From NCBI GenBank assembly GCA_900754385.1, contig CAAECP010000257.1, positions 1 through 6,971 of the forward strand: 6,971 nt of DNA. The letters are read 5' to 3'. Under the pieces are notes generated by a model. The model was not told the DNA's origin, did no database searches, and saw only the letters and a list, made by a program, of their open reading frames with translations. The stretch's first letter is position 1; every line of letters starts with the position of its first letter. A program made the translations under genes and the position numbers. Source of the stretch: an uncultured Collinsella sp. (GTDB taxonomy: Bacteria > Actinomycetota > Coriobacteriia > Coriobacteriales > Coriobacteriaceae). Positions 1-5,572 of the stretch are shown here, one piece after another.

Positions 1-2162
1 ACCGTCGTGGCGGCAACAACGACCGCCGCGGTGGCCGTCGTAACGATCGCAACGCTTCCGACAACAACTCCGAGCGCAACGCCTCCGAGAGCCGTCCGCA
101 CAGCCATCGCACCAACGCCAGCAACAACGTCGCTGCCGGTATGGACTTCCCCAACCCCGATAAGCAGGGCAAGGGTAAGAAGCGCAAGGGCGGTCACGGC
201 AACGATGAGGACCACTACAGCCGCATGGCTCGTGAGGCCGAGGAGTACAGTCGCGAGAAGGTGCTCGAGGAGGCTCGCGCCGCCGTCGAGGAGGCCTCTC
301 GCGAGTCGACCGGTCGCCGCAAGAAGCGCAAGGAGAAGCGCGAGCGCGAGGCTGCTAAGGCTCAGGAGGAGCGCAAGATTGAGGAGGCGCTGGCCCAGGG
401 CGTGAACCCCGAGGAGCTCGATGCCATCAAGGTCTCCCAGGGCGTTACCGTCCAGGAGCTCGCCGAGGCGCTCGACGTTCCGGCCAACGACATCATCAAG
501 CGCCTGTTCCTGCTGGGCACGCCGCTCACCATGACGCAGTCCATGTCCGACGACCTCGTCGAGCTCGTTGCCGACGACCTGGGCCGTCAGATCAAGATCA
601 TCACCCCCGAGGAGGAGAACACCTTCTCGTTCTACGACGATCCCGCCGACCTTAAGCCTCGCGCCCCGGTCGTCACCGTCATGGGTCACGTCGACCACGG
701 CAAGACGAGCCTGCTCGACGCCATCCGTCATACCGGCGTCGCTGCCGGCGAGGCAGGCGGCATCACCCAGGCCATCGGCGCTTCGCAGGTCATGATCAAC
801 GACCGCAAGATCACCTTCATCGATACCCCGGGCCACGCCACCTTTACGGCTATGCGTGCCCGCGGCGCCAAGGTGACCGACATCGTCATCCTAATCGTGG
901 CTGCCGACGACGGCGTCATGCCTCAGACCATCGAGTCGATCAATCACGCCAAGGCTGCCGGCGTTCCCATCGTCGTCGCCGTCAACAAGATCGATAAGCC
1001 GGGTGCCAACCCCGACCGCGTGCGCCAGGAGCTCACCGAGTACGGCATCATCCCCGAGGAGTGGGGCGGACAGAACATGTTCGTCAACATCTCGGCCAAG
1101 CAGAAGATCGGTATCGACGACCTGCTCGAGACCGTCCTGCTCCAGGCCGACGTGCTCGAGCTCAAGGCCAACCCTGATACGTTCGCTTCGGGCAACGTAC
1201 TCGAGGCTAAGCTCGATAAGGGCCGCGGCTCGGTTGCTACCGTGCTTGTGACCCGCGGTACCCTGCACGTGGGCGACACGCTGGTCGCCGGCCTCACCTA
1301 TGGCCGCGTCCGTGCCATGCTCGACCCCAAGGGCAACGCCGTCACCGAGGCCGGTCCCTCCGACGCCGTCGAGATCTTGGGCCTGCAGTCCGTCCCCAAC
1401 GCCGGCGACGAGTTCCGCGTATTCGAGGACGAGCGCGAGGCACGTGCGCTGGCCGACGAGCGTTCGCTCAAGGCCCGTATCGAGGAGCAGAGCCGCGTGA
1501 AGCACGTGACGCTCGAGAACCTCTTCGAGACCATCGCCGACGCCGAGGTCAAGGAGCTCAACCTGATCATCAAGGCCGACGTCCAGGGTTCCATCGAGGC
1601 CCTTCAGGACTCCCTCGACAAGATGGATCAGTCCGAGGTGCGCATCAACACGATCCACTCCGCCGTTGGTGCCATCAACGAGACCGACGTGGTCCTGGCC
1701 GACGCCTCCAACGCCATCATCATCGGCTTTGGCGTCCGTCCCGACGGCAAGGCCCGCTCCGCCGCCGAGCGCGAGGGCGTCGAGATCCGTTGCTACGACG
1801 TCATCTACAAGTGCCTCGAGGACCTCGATGCTGCCCGCATCGGCATGCTCAAGCCCACCGAGGTCGAGGTCTCCACGGGTACTGCGACCGTTCTGGACAC
1901 CTTCAAGGTGCCCAAGGTCGGTATCGCCGCCGGTGTCCGCGTCGAAGAGGGCGAGATTGCCGCGACCGATTCTGTGCGCCTGGTGCGCGACGGCATCGTG
2001 GTCTTCAACGGTAAAATCGCCTCGATGCGCCACTACAAGGACGAGGCCAAGAGCCTCAAGAGCGGCTCCGAGGGCGGTATTGGCCTGGAGAACTTCCAGG
2101 ACATCAAGCCTGGCGACACCATTGAGGGCTACCGCATCGACCAGGTTGCCCGTACCGAGTAG
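1..2162 (+). CDS. infB: Translation initiation factor IF2, 5'-truncated by window edge
   Basis: Cytoplasmic GTPase that brings fMet-tRNA to the 30S subunit and promotes 50S joining. The reading frame is open from base 3, 46 codons before the first in-window ATG (141). That ATG has no Shine-Dalgarno sequence, so the true start lies upstream; 719 codons are visible. Order: disordered Arg/Gly/Asn-rich segment (3-140); Lys/Arg/Glu-rich, probably helical segment (141-431); IF2_N domain (about 432-602); GTPase domain with G1 GHVDHGKT (684-707), G2 GGITQAIGA (756-782), G3 DTPGH (822-836), G4 NKID (984-995) and G5 SAK (1092-1100); then domain II, IF2 domain 3 ([10 protein letters not shown], from about 1560) and the C-terminal initiator-tRNA-binding barrel to the stop. 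All nucleotide-binding motifs look intact. Oddities: G2 has Ala where His is usual, and both conserved C-terminal cysteines are replaced (near 1935 and 2073). Phe is TTC in 13 of 15 cases from 141 onward, fitting high expression. The family assignment is certain. Confidence 0.98.
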   Translation, partial: RRGGNNDRRGGRRNDRNASDNNSERNASESRPHSHRTNASNNVAAGMDFPNPDKQGKGKKRKGGHGNDEDHYSRMAREAEEYSREKVLEEARAAVEEASRESTGRRKKRKEKREREAAKAQEERKIEEALAQGVNPEELDAIKVSQGVTVQELAEALDVPANDIIKRLFLLGTPLTMTQSMSDDLVELVADDLGRQIKIITPEEENTFSFYDDPADLKPRAPVVTVMGHVDHGKTSLLDAIRHTGVAAGEAGGITQAIGASQVMINDRKITFIDTPGHATFTAMRARGAKVTDIVILIVAADDGVMPQTIESINHAKAAGVPIVVAVNKIDKPGANPDRVRQELTEYGIIPEEWGGQNMFVNISAKQKIGIDDLLETVLLQADVLELKANPDTFASGNVLEAKLDKGRGSVATVLVTRGTLHVGDTLVAGLTYGRVRAMLDPKGNAVTEAGPSDAVEILGLQSVPNAGDEFRVFEDEREARALADERSLKARIEEQSRVKHVTLENLFETIADAEVKELNLIIKADVQGSIEALQDSLDKMDQSEVRINTIHSAVGAINETDVVLADASNAIIIGFGVRPDGKARSAAEREGVEIRCYDVIYKCLEDLDAARIGMLKPTEVEVSTGTATVLDTFKVPKVGIAAGVRVEEGEIAATDSVRLVRDGIVVFNGKIASMRHYKDEAKSLKSGSEGGIGLENFQDIKPGDTIEGYRIDQVARTE
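3..50 (+). repeat. Imperfect 8-codon tandem repeat in the IF2 N-terminal disordered region
   Basis: Two adjacent 24-base units (3-26 and 27-50) encode RRGGNNDR and RGGRRNDR. They are followed by further Asn/Arg/Ser-rich codons up to about 140. The repeat is in frame with infB and may continue left of the window. It looks like a low-complexity, RGG-type disordered segment rather than a folded domain. The repeat call is modest because only two units are visible and they match imperfectly. Confidence 0.4.
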
Positions 2163-2167
2163 GGGGT
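2161..2167 (+). promoter_or_regulatory. Ribosome binding site of rbfA
   Basis: AGGGGGT overlaps the infB stop codon (TAG, 2160-2162) and lies 6 bases before the rbfA ATG at 2174. It differs from the ideal AGGAGGT at one position. Its placement on the infB stop suggests ribosomes ending infB can feed rbfA. Confidence 0.7.
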
Positions 2168-2173
2168 AGCGCT

Positions 2174-2584
2174 ATGAAGCAAACGCAGGCAACCCGCCGT
2201 TTGGGCGAGCAGCTTCGCGAGAAGCTCGGTTATATCCTGCTCTTTGAGGTTTCCGATCCGCGTCTCGACCTGGTCACCCTGACCGCGGTCGAGGTCGCGG
2301 TGGACCGTTCGTTCGCGCGCGTGTACGTGTCGTGCGACGCGAGCCGCTACGACGAGGTCATGGAGGCGCTCGCCAGCGCCAAGGGCCGCATCCGTAGCCT
2401 GTTGGCCCGCTCGCTCGATTGGCGCGTCACGCCCGAGCTCGATTTTCGCATCGATCGCTCGACCGATGAGGCCGAGCGCATCACGCGCGCGCTGGAAAAC
2501 GTTCCCGCCACGCTTGCGATCGAAAAGGACGAGGACGGCTATCCAATAGCGGATGCCGCCCAGGAGGCAGCTTTAGATGAGTAA
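2174..2584 (+). CDS. rbfA: 30S ribosome-binding factor RbfA
   Basis: Small KH-type protein that binds the immature 30S subunit and assists late maturation of the 16S rRNA 5' end and central region; it also matters for growth in the cold in E. coli. The 136-residue length is normal for the family. Visible hallmarks: the N-terminal helix with RRLGEQLREKLGYIL and the DPRL motif (28-31); strands LVTLTAVEVAVD and FARVYVS; the helix with the Ala-x-Gly kink typical of RbfA (A69-K70-G71 in ALASAKGRIRSLL); and the C-terminal PELDFRIDRSTDEAERI block (from about 87). An acidic tail follows. The ATG at 2174 is chosen for its Shine-Dalgarno sequence and the usual N-terminus. It sits 11 bases after infB and overlaps the next gene by 8 bases, so it is part of the same transcript. 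Identification is secure. Confidence 0.95.
   Translation: MKQTQATRRLGEQLREKLGYILLFEVSDPRLDLVTLTAVEVAVDRSFARVYVSCDASRYDEVMEALASAKGRIRSLLARSLDWRVTPELDFRIDRSTDEAERITRALENVPATLAIEKDEDGYPIADAAQEAALDE
2562..2567 (+). promoter_or_regulatory. Ribosome binding site of the nrnA-like gene
   Basis: A perfect AGGAGG inside the 3' end of rbfA, 9 bases before the ATG at 2577. It supports this ATG as the start even though it lies inside the upstream gene. Confidence 0.75.
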
Positions 2585-3620
2585 TTCCGCCGACCTCGCA
2601 TCGTGCGAGTCTGCAGATATTCAGCGACGCATCCTCGAGCTCATCGAGGGAGCGTCCTCCATTGCGATTTCGGGACATACGTCTCCCGATGGCGATGCCT
2701 TGGGCTCCGTGTTGGGTCTGGGCCTTTCGCTCATGAAGTTTTTCCCCAACAAGGACATTGCGCTGCTGCTGGCAGACGATGACCCGGTTCCTCGCATCTA
2801 CCGCTTTATGGAAGGCTCCGATCGCCTGGTGCCGGCATCTGCGTATACCGGCAATCCTGACCTGTTCATCTCGGTGGACGTGCCGGTCGTCGAGCGCCTG
2901 AACAACTCCGCCGAGGTGCTGCGTCGATCGGCGCATGTGGTGTGCTTCGATCACCATCCAGCGCGCGAGGAGTTTGCCGAGCTCAGTCTGAGGCGCGTCG
3001 AAGCTGCAGCCTGCGCTATGATCATCGACCGCTTCTTGGACAATTGTGGCATTGTCGCACGTGATGGCGTTGCGACCTGTCTGCTGTGTGGCTTGGTTAC
3101 CGATACCGGTCGTTTCCAGTACCAAAACGCCGATGCCGCCGCATTCCATGCGGCCTCGCGTCTGGTTGCCCACGGCGCCGACCCGGCGCGCGTTGCGCTC
3201 GAGGTTTATCAGAGCATGCGCGTTGAGTTTTTGCACCTCAAGTCCATTGTCATGGGTCGCATTAAGACGGTCGCGCATGGGCGCGTGGCGTATAGCTATG
3301 CCTACCAGAGCGACCTTGAGGCCTGCGGCGTCACCTCGGACGAGTGCGACGGCCTGGTCGATGTGGTGCGTTCGGTGATGGGCGTCGAGGTCTGCATGTT
3401 CTTAAAGGGCATTGAGGGCGATACCAAGGTGCGTGGCAACCTGCGCTCCAAGGGCGACCTCGATGTGTCCGAGATTGCTGCCAACTTTGGCGGTGGCGGG
3501 CATCATGCCGCCGCCGGCTTTTCCAACAACGGAACGATTCGCGAGACGCTCGCCGTGGCACTTCCCATGCTGGCCGAGCTGGTGGGGGAGGATCCCGCTT
3601 CGGTGACCGTCGAGCTCTAA
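2577..3620 (+). CDS. nrnA: DHH/DHHA1 phosphoesterase, NrnA-type nano-RNase / pAp phosphatase
   Basis: Predicted metal-dependent cytoplasmic phosphoesterase. Family members degrade 2-5 nt RNA fragments and/or dephosphorylate pAp to AMP; some actinobacterial relatives also cleave cyclic dinucleotides or their linear products. 347 residues, usual size. DHH domain motifs: I, H34-T-S-P-D38-G-D40; II, S-V-D101; III, D125-H126-H127-P; IV, D176-T-G. These supply the expected Mn-binding Asp and His ligands. The C-terminal DHHA1 domain ends in GGGGHH (305-310) followed by AAAGF, the substrate-binding glycine motif. One oddity is AAAC (about 143-146) after motif III, where homologues usually carry a Ser/Ser/Thr cluster. 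The start overlaps the rbfA stop by 8 bases (ATGAGTAA) and has a perfect Shine-Dalgarno sequence. The position between rbfA and truB is the conserved one for this family. Exact substrate preference cannot be read from the sequence. Confidence 0.92.
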   Translation: MSNSADLASCESADIQRRILELIEGASSIAISGHTSPDGDALGSVLGLGLSLMKFFPNKDIALLLADDDPVPRIYRFMEGSDRLVPASAYTGNPDLFISVDVPVVERLNNSAEVLRRSAHVVCFDHHPAREEFAELSLRRVEAAACAMIIDRFLDNCGIVARDGVATCLLCGLVTDTGRFQYQNADAAAFHAASRLVAHGADPARVALEVYQSMRVEFLHLKSIVMGRIKTVAHGRVAYSYAYQSDLEACGVTSDECDGLVDVVRSVMGVEVCMFLKGIEGDTKVRGNLRSKGDLDVSEIAANFGGGGHHAAAGFSNNGTIRETLAVALPMLAELVGEDPASVTVEL

Positions 3621-3626
3621 CTTATT

Positions 3627-3632
3627 GGATGG
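3627..3632 (+). promoter_or_regulatory. Weak ribosome binding site of truB
   Basis: GGATGG lies in the 15-base gap between the upstream stop (3618-3620) and the truB ATG at 3636. The match to the anti-Shine-Dalgarno is partial and the spacing is short (GGA ends 6 bases before the ATG), so re-initiation by ribosomes leaving the upstream gene may contribute. Confidence 0.35.
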
Positions 3633-3635
3633 TAC

Positions 3636-4568
3636 ATGGCTCGTCGAACGCCTTCTCAATTGAATATGCTACTCGCCGTCGATAAGCCGGTGGGCTGCAC
3701 GTCCCATGACGTGGTTTCGCAATGCCGACGCGCCCTCCATGAGCGGCGCGTTGGCCATGCCGGTACGCTTGACCCCATGGCATCCGGTGTCATGGTGGTG
3801 GGCGTGGGCCAGGCCACCCGTCTGCTGGGCATGCTTACCCTCGATACCAAAAGCTATGTCGCCGACATTTCGTTTGGCGCCGAGACCAATACCGATGACG
3901 CGGAGGGCGAGGCCGTCCGCACGGTGGCTGTTGCCAACGAGCTCCGCGATCCTGCCTATGCCCGTGAGCACTTGGCCGCCATGCTGGGTCCGCAGATGCA
4001 GGTGCCGCCGGCGTTTTCGGCTATCTCGGTCAATGGCGTTCGCGCCTACAAGTCTGCTCGCGAGGGCAATGCGGTGGACCTACCTCCGCGCCCCGTCGAG
4101 GTCTATGCCGCCGACCTGATCGCCGTGGGCGGCGAGGGTGATACGTGTGTGTGGACCGTGGCGTTTTCGGTAAGCAAGGGCACCTATATCCGTGCGCTCG
4201 CTCGCGACTTGGGCCGCGCCTGCGAGAGCGCCGCGCACATTTCCGCGCTGCGCCGCACGGCCTCCGGTGTTGTTTCCATTGACGCCTGTCATGCGGTCGA
4301 GGAGCTTTCTCCCGAGTCCGCGGCTGGCTTTGCCCTGGATCCCATTGCGGCCCTGGGCGCCACACGTGTTGACTTGCCGGGCAATCTTGCCGACGACCTT
4401 CTCTGCGGTCGACGCATTCCCGTTGGGCGTGCGCTTGCCGATTTCGATGCCTCGAAGGCGCCGTTTTCGTTGGTGCTCGATGGGGGACTCAAGGCGCTCG
4501 CCCGCATTGAGGGTGGCCGCTTTGTCATGGAGCACGTGTTTCCGCAGGCAATCGGCGGTGTTCGATGA
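3636..4568 (+). CDS. truB: tRNA pseudouridine(55) synthase TruB
   Basis: Converts U55 in the T-loop of elongator tRNAs to pseudouridine and also acts as a tRNA-folding chaperone. 310 residues, normal length. Hallmarks: LLAVDKPVGCTSHDVV (from 12); catalytic motif GHAGTLDP with nucleophile D46; K-S-Y74 at the place of the conserved active-site Tyr; the SKGTYIRALARDLG block (180-193) with K181, Y184 and R186; then AHISALRR. A C-terminal PUA-like region occupies roughly residues 225-305. The ATG at 3636 gives a short basic N-terminus (MARRTPSQLN) before the core; an in-frame ATG at 3666 is an alternative but would start right at the first core strand and has no clear Shine-Dalgarno sequence. The stop overlaps the ribF start by 4 bases (ATGA), a standard translational-coupling arrangement. 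All catalytic residues appear present, so the enzyme should be active. Confidence 0.96.
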   Translation: MARRTPSQLNMLLAVDKPVGCTSHDVVSQCRRALHERRVGHAGTLDPMASGVMVVGVGQATRLLGMLTLDTKSYVADISFGAETNTDDAEGEAVRTVAVANELRDPAYAREHLAAMLGPQMQVPPAFSAISVNGVRAYKSAREGNAVDLPPRPVEVYAADLIAVGGEGDTCVWTVAFSVSKGTYIRALARDLGRACESAAHISALRRTASGVVSIDACHAVEELSPESAAGFALDPIAALGATRVDLPGNLADDLLCGRRIPVGRALADFDASKAPFSLVLDGGLKALARIEGGRFVMEHVFPQAIGGVR

Positions 4569-5572
4569 TGTTGTCCGTTCGCGAGCTCGCGCGTATCTTT
4601 TTCGCGGGCGAGTCGGACGAGGCTCGCATCGTTACTGCCGATGTGTTTGATAAGTGTGAGCACCTGGGTGCCGCATCGATTGCCATCGGCGTGTTCGACG
4701 GCGTTCACCGTGGACACCAGGAGCTCATTGCGGCGCTTGTCCGTGATGCCCGTGCCCATGGCTGCAAGGCGGTCGTAGTTACCTTCGATCCCGACCCGGA
4801 CGTCGTGGTGAGCCCTTCGCCCGCTCAAAAATTGATGACGACGGCCGACCGTCTGCATGCCCTGGCTCAAACTGGGGTCGATGCGGTGGTGGCCGTTCCC
4901 TTTACGCCTGAGGTTGCGGCGCTTGACCATGTTGCTTTTCTCTCGCTGGTGTCGCGTCTGGTCGACATTCGATCGATTCGCGTTGGCAGCGACTTTAGGC
5001 TGGGTCGTGGCGGTGCTTCTGGTGTTGACGAGATGCGCGCCTGGGGTGCCGAGCGCGGCGTTGACGTATACGGGCACGACTTGCTTTGCGAGGGCGGTGA
5101 GGCCATTTGCGCCACCCGCATTCGTCATGAGCTGGGACAGGGCCATGTGGAGCTTGCTGCTGAGTTACTCGGCCGTCCGTATATGGTGCGTGGCGGTGTT
5201 ATTCGCGGCCGTCACGAGGGTTCTGGCATGGGCTTTCCCACGGCAAACCTGCAGGTTCCCGACGGTATTCAGGTGCCTGCCGATGGCGTGTATGAGGGTC
5301 TGGTGCTGGTCGATGACACCGCGTGGCCCGCTGCCGTGAACGTCGGACTGCCGCCGACGTATGCCGACGATGTCGCTTCGGCGCATCTCGAGGCTAATTT
5401 AATTGGTTATACGGGCGACCTGTACGGCTCTTCTGTTTCGCTGGCGTTTACGCGTTGGCTGCGTCCGTCGCGCGTGTTCGATTCGCTGGATGAGTTGATC
5501 GCGACCGTCGAGGGTAATATCGAGGACATTCGTCACAACTTGGGCAAGCAGGGGGTGAGCATCCGTGATTAG
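4565..5572 (+). CDS. ribF: Bifunctional riboflavin kinase / FMN adenylyltransferase RibF
   Basis: Makes FMN from riboflavin and ATP (kinase, C-terminal), then FAD from FMN and ATP (adenylyltransferase, N-terminal). 335 residues, typical of the bifunctional form. Adenylyltransferase module: G-V-F-D-G-V-H48-R-G-H51-Q, the HxGH nucleotidyl-transfer motif; F-D-P-D77-P where FDPHP is usual; VGSDFRLGRGGASG; and C182-A-T-R-I-R where SSTxIR is usual. Kinase module: GFPTANL with P225-T-A-N228 for ATP/Mg binding; GVYEGLVLV; and E276 in LEANLIGY, aligned with the catalytic Glu, followed by GDLYG. Kinase residues look intact, while two FAD-synthetase positions are non-consensus. The ATG at 4565 overlaps the truB stop; a second ATG directly follows (4568), so the start could be one codon later. 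A modest GGCGGTG (4554-4560) precedes it. No FMN riboswitch is possible in the overlap. Family assignment is firm. Confidence 0.95.
   Translation: MMLSVRELARIFFAGESDEARIVTADVFDKCEHLGAASIAIGVFDGVHRGHQELIAALVRDARAHGCKAVVVTFDPDPDVVVSPSPAQKLMTTADRLHALAQTGVDAVVAVPFTPEVAALDHVAFLSLVSRLVDIRSIRVGSDFRLGRGGASGVDEMRAWGAERGVDVYGHDLLCEGGEAICATRIRHELGQGHVELAAELLGRPYMVRGGVIRGRHEGSGMGFPTANLQVPDGIQVPADGVYEGLVLVDDTAWPAAVNVGLPPTYADDVASAHLEANLIGYTGDLYGSSVSLAFTRWLRPSRVFDSLDELIATVEGNIEDIRHNLGKQGVSIRD
5550..5558 (+). promoter_or_regulatory. Ribosome binding site of dnaG
   Basis: AGGGGGTGA inside the last codons of ribF, 6 bases before the GTG at 5565. It has one mismatch to AGGAGGTGA. It decides the non-ATG start, since no in-frame ATG occurs before the zinc-binding domain. 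Confidence 0.75.

Noticed and set aside
141..143. ATG 141 as the real start of IF2, or as an internal start for a shorter IF2 form
   Set aside because: The frame stays open to the left edge with typical IF2 N-terminal composition, and no Shine-Dalgarno sequence precedes this ATG.
7..405. 132-codon plus-strand frame at the left edge beginning with ATG
   Set aside because: It is out of frame with infB and encodes an Ala/Arg/Thr/Pro-rich low-complexity string. The infB frame is open through the whole stretch and continues into a clear IF2.
891..2033. 380-codon open frame on the minus strand opposite infB
   Set aside because: It is a shadow of strongly C/G-ending codons in infB: the protein is a low-complexity mix of Leu, Gly, Asp and Val, has no recognisable motif and lies entirely inside an unquestionable gene.
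3621..3635. Possible terminator or regulatory element between the nrnA-like gene and truB
   Set aside because: The gap is only 15 bases, with no inverted repeat and no T-run; it holds just a weak ribosome binding site.
4289..5146. 285-codon minus-strand frame spanning the truB-ribF joint
   Set aside because: It crosses two well-supported plus-strand genes and shows no domain signature; chance openness of a high-GC antisense frame explains it. The same holds for the 265-codon minus frame at 2481-3278.
5388..5416. AT-rich patch within ribF resembling a possible -10 element for an internal dnaG promoter
   Set aside because: No convincing -35 element lies at the right distance, and the bases encode the conserved kinase segment LEANLIGYTG, which explains them.
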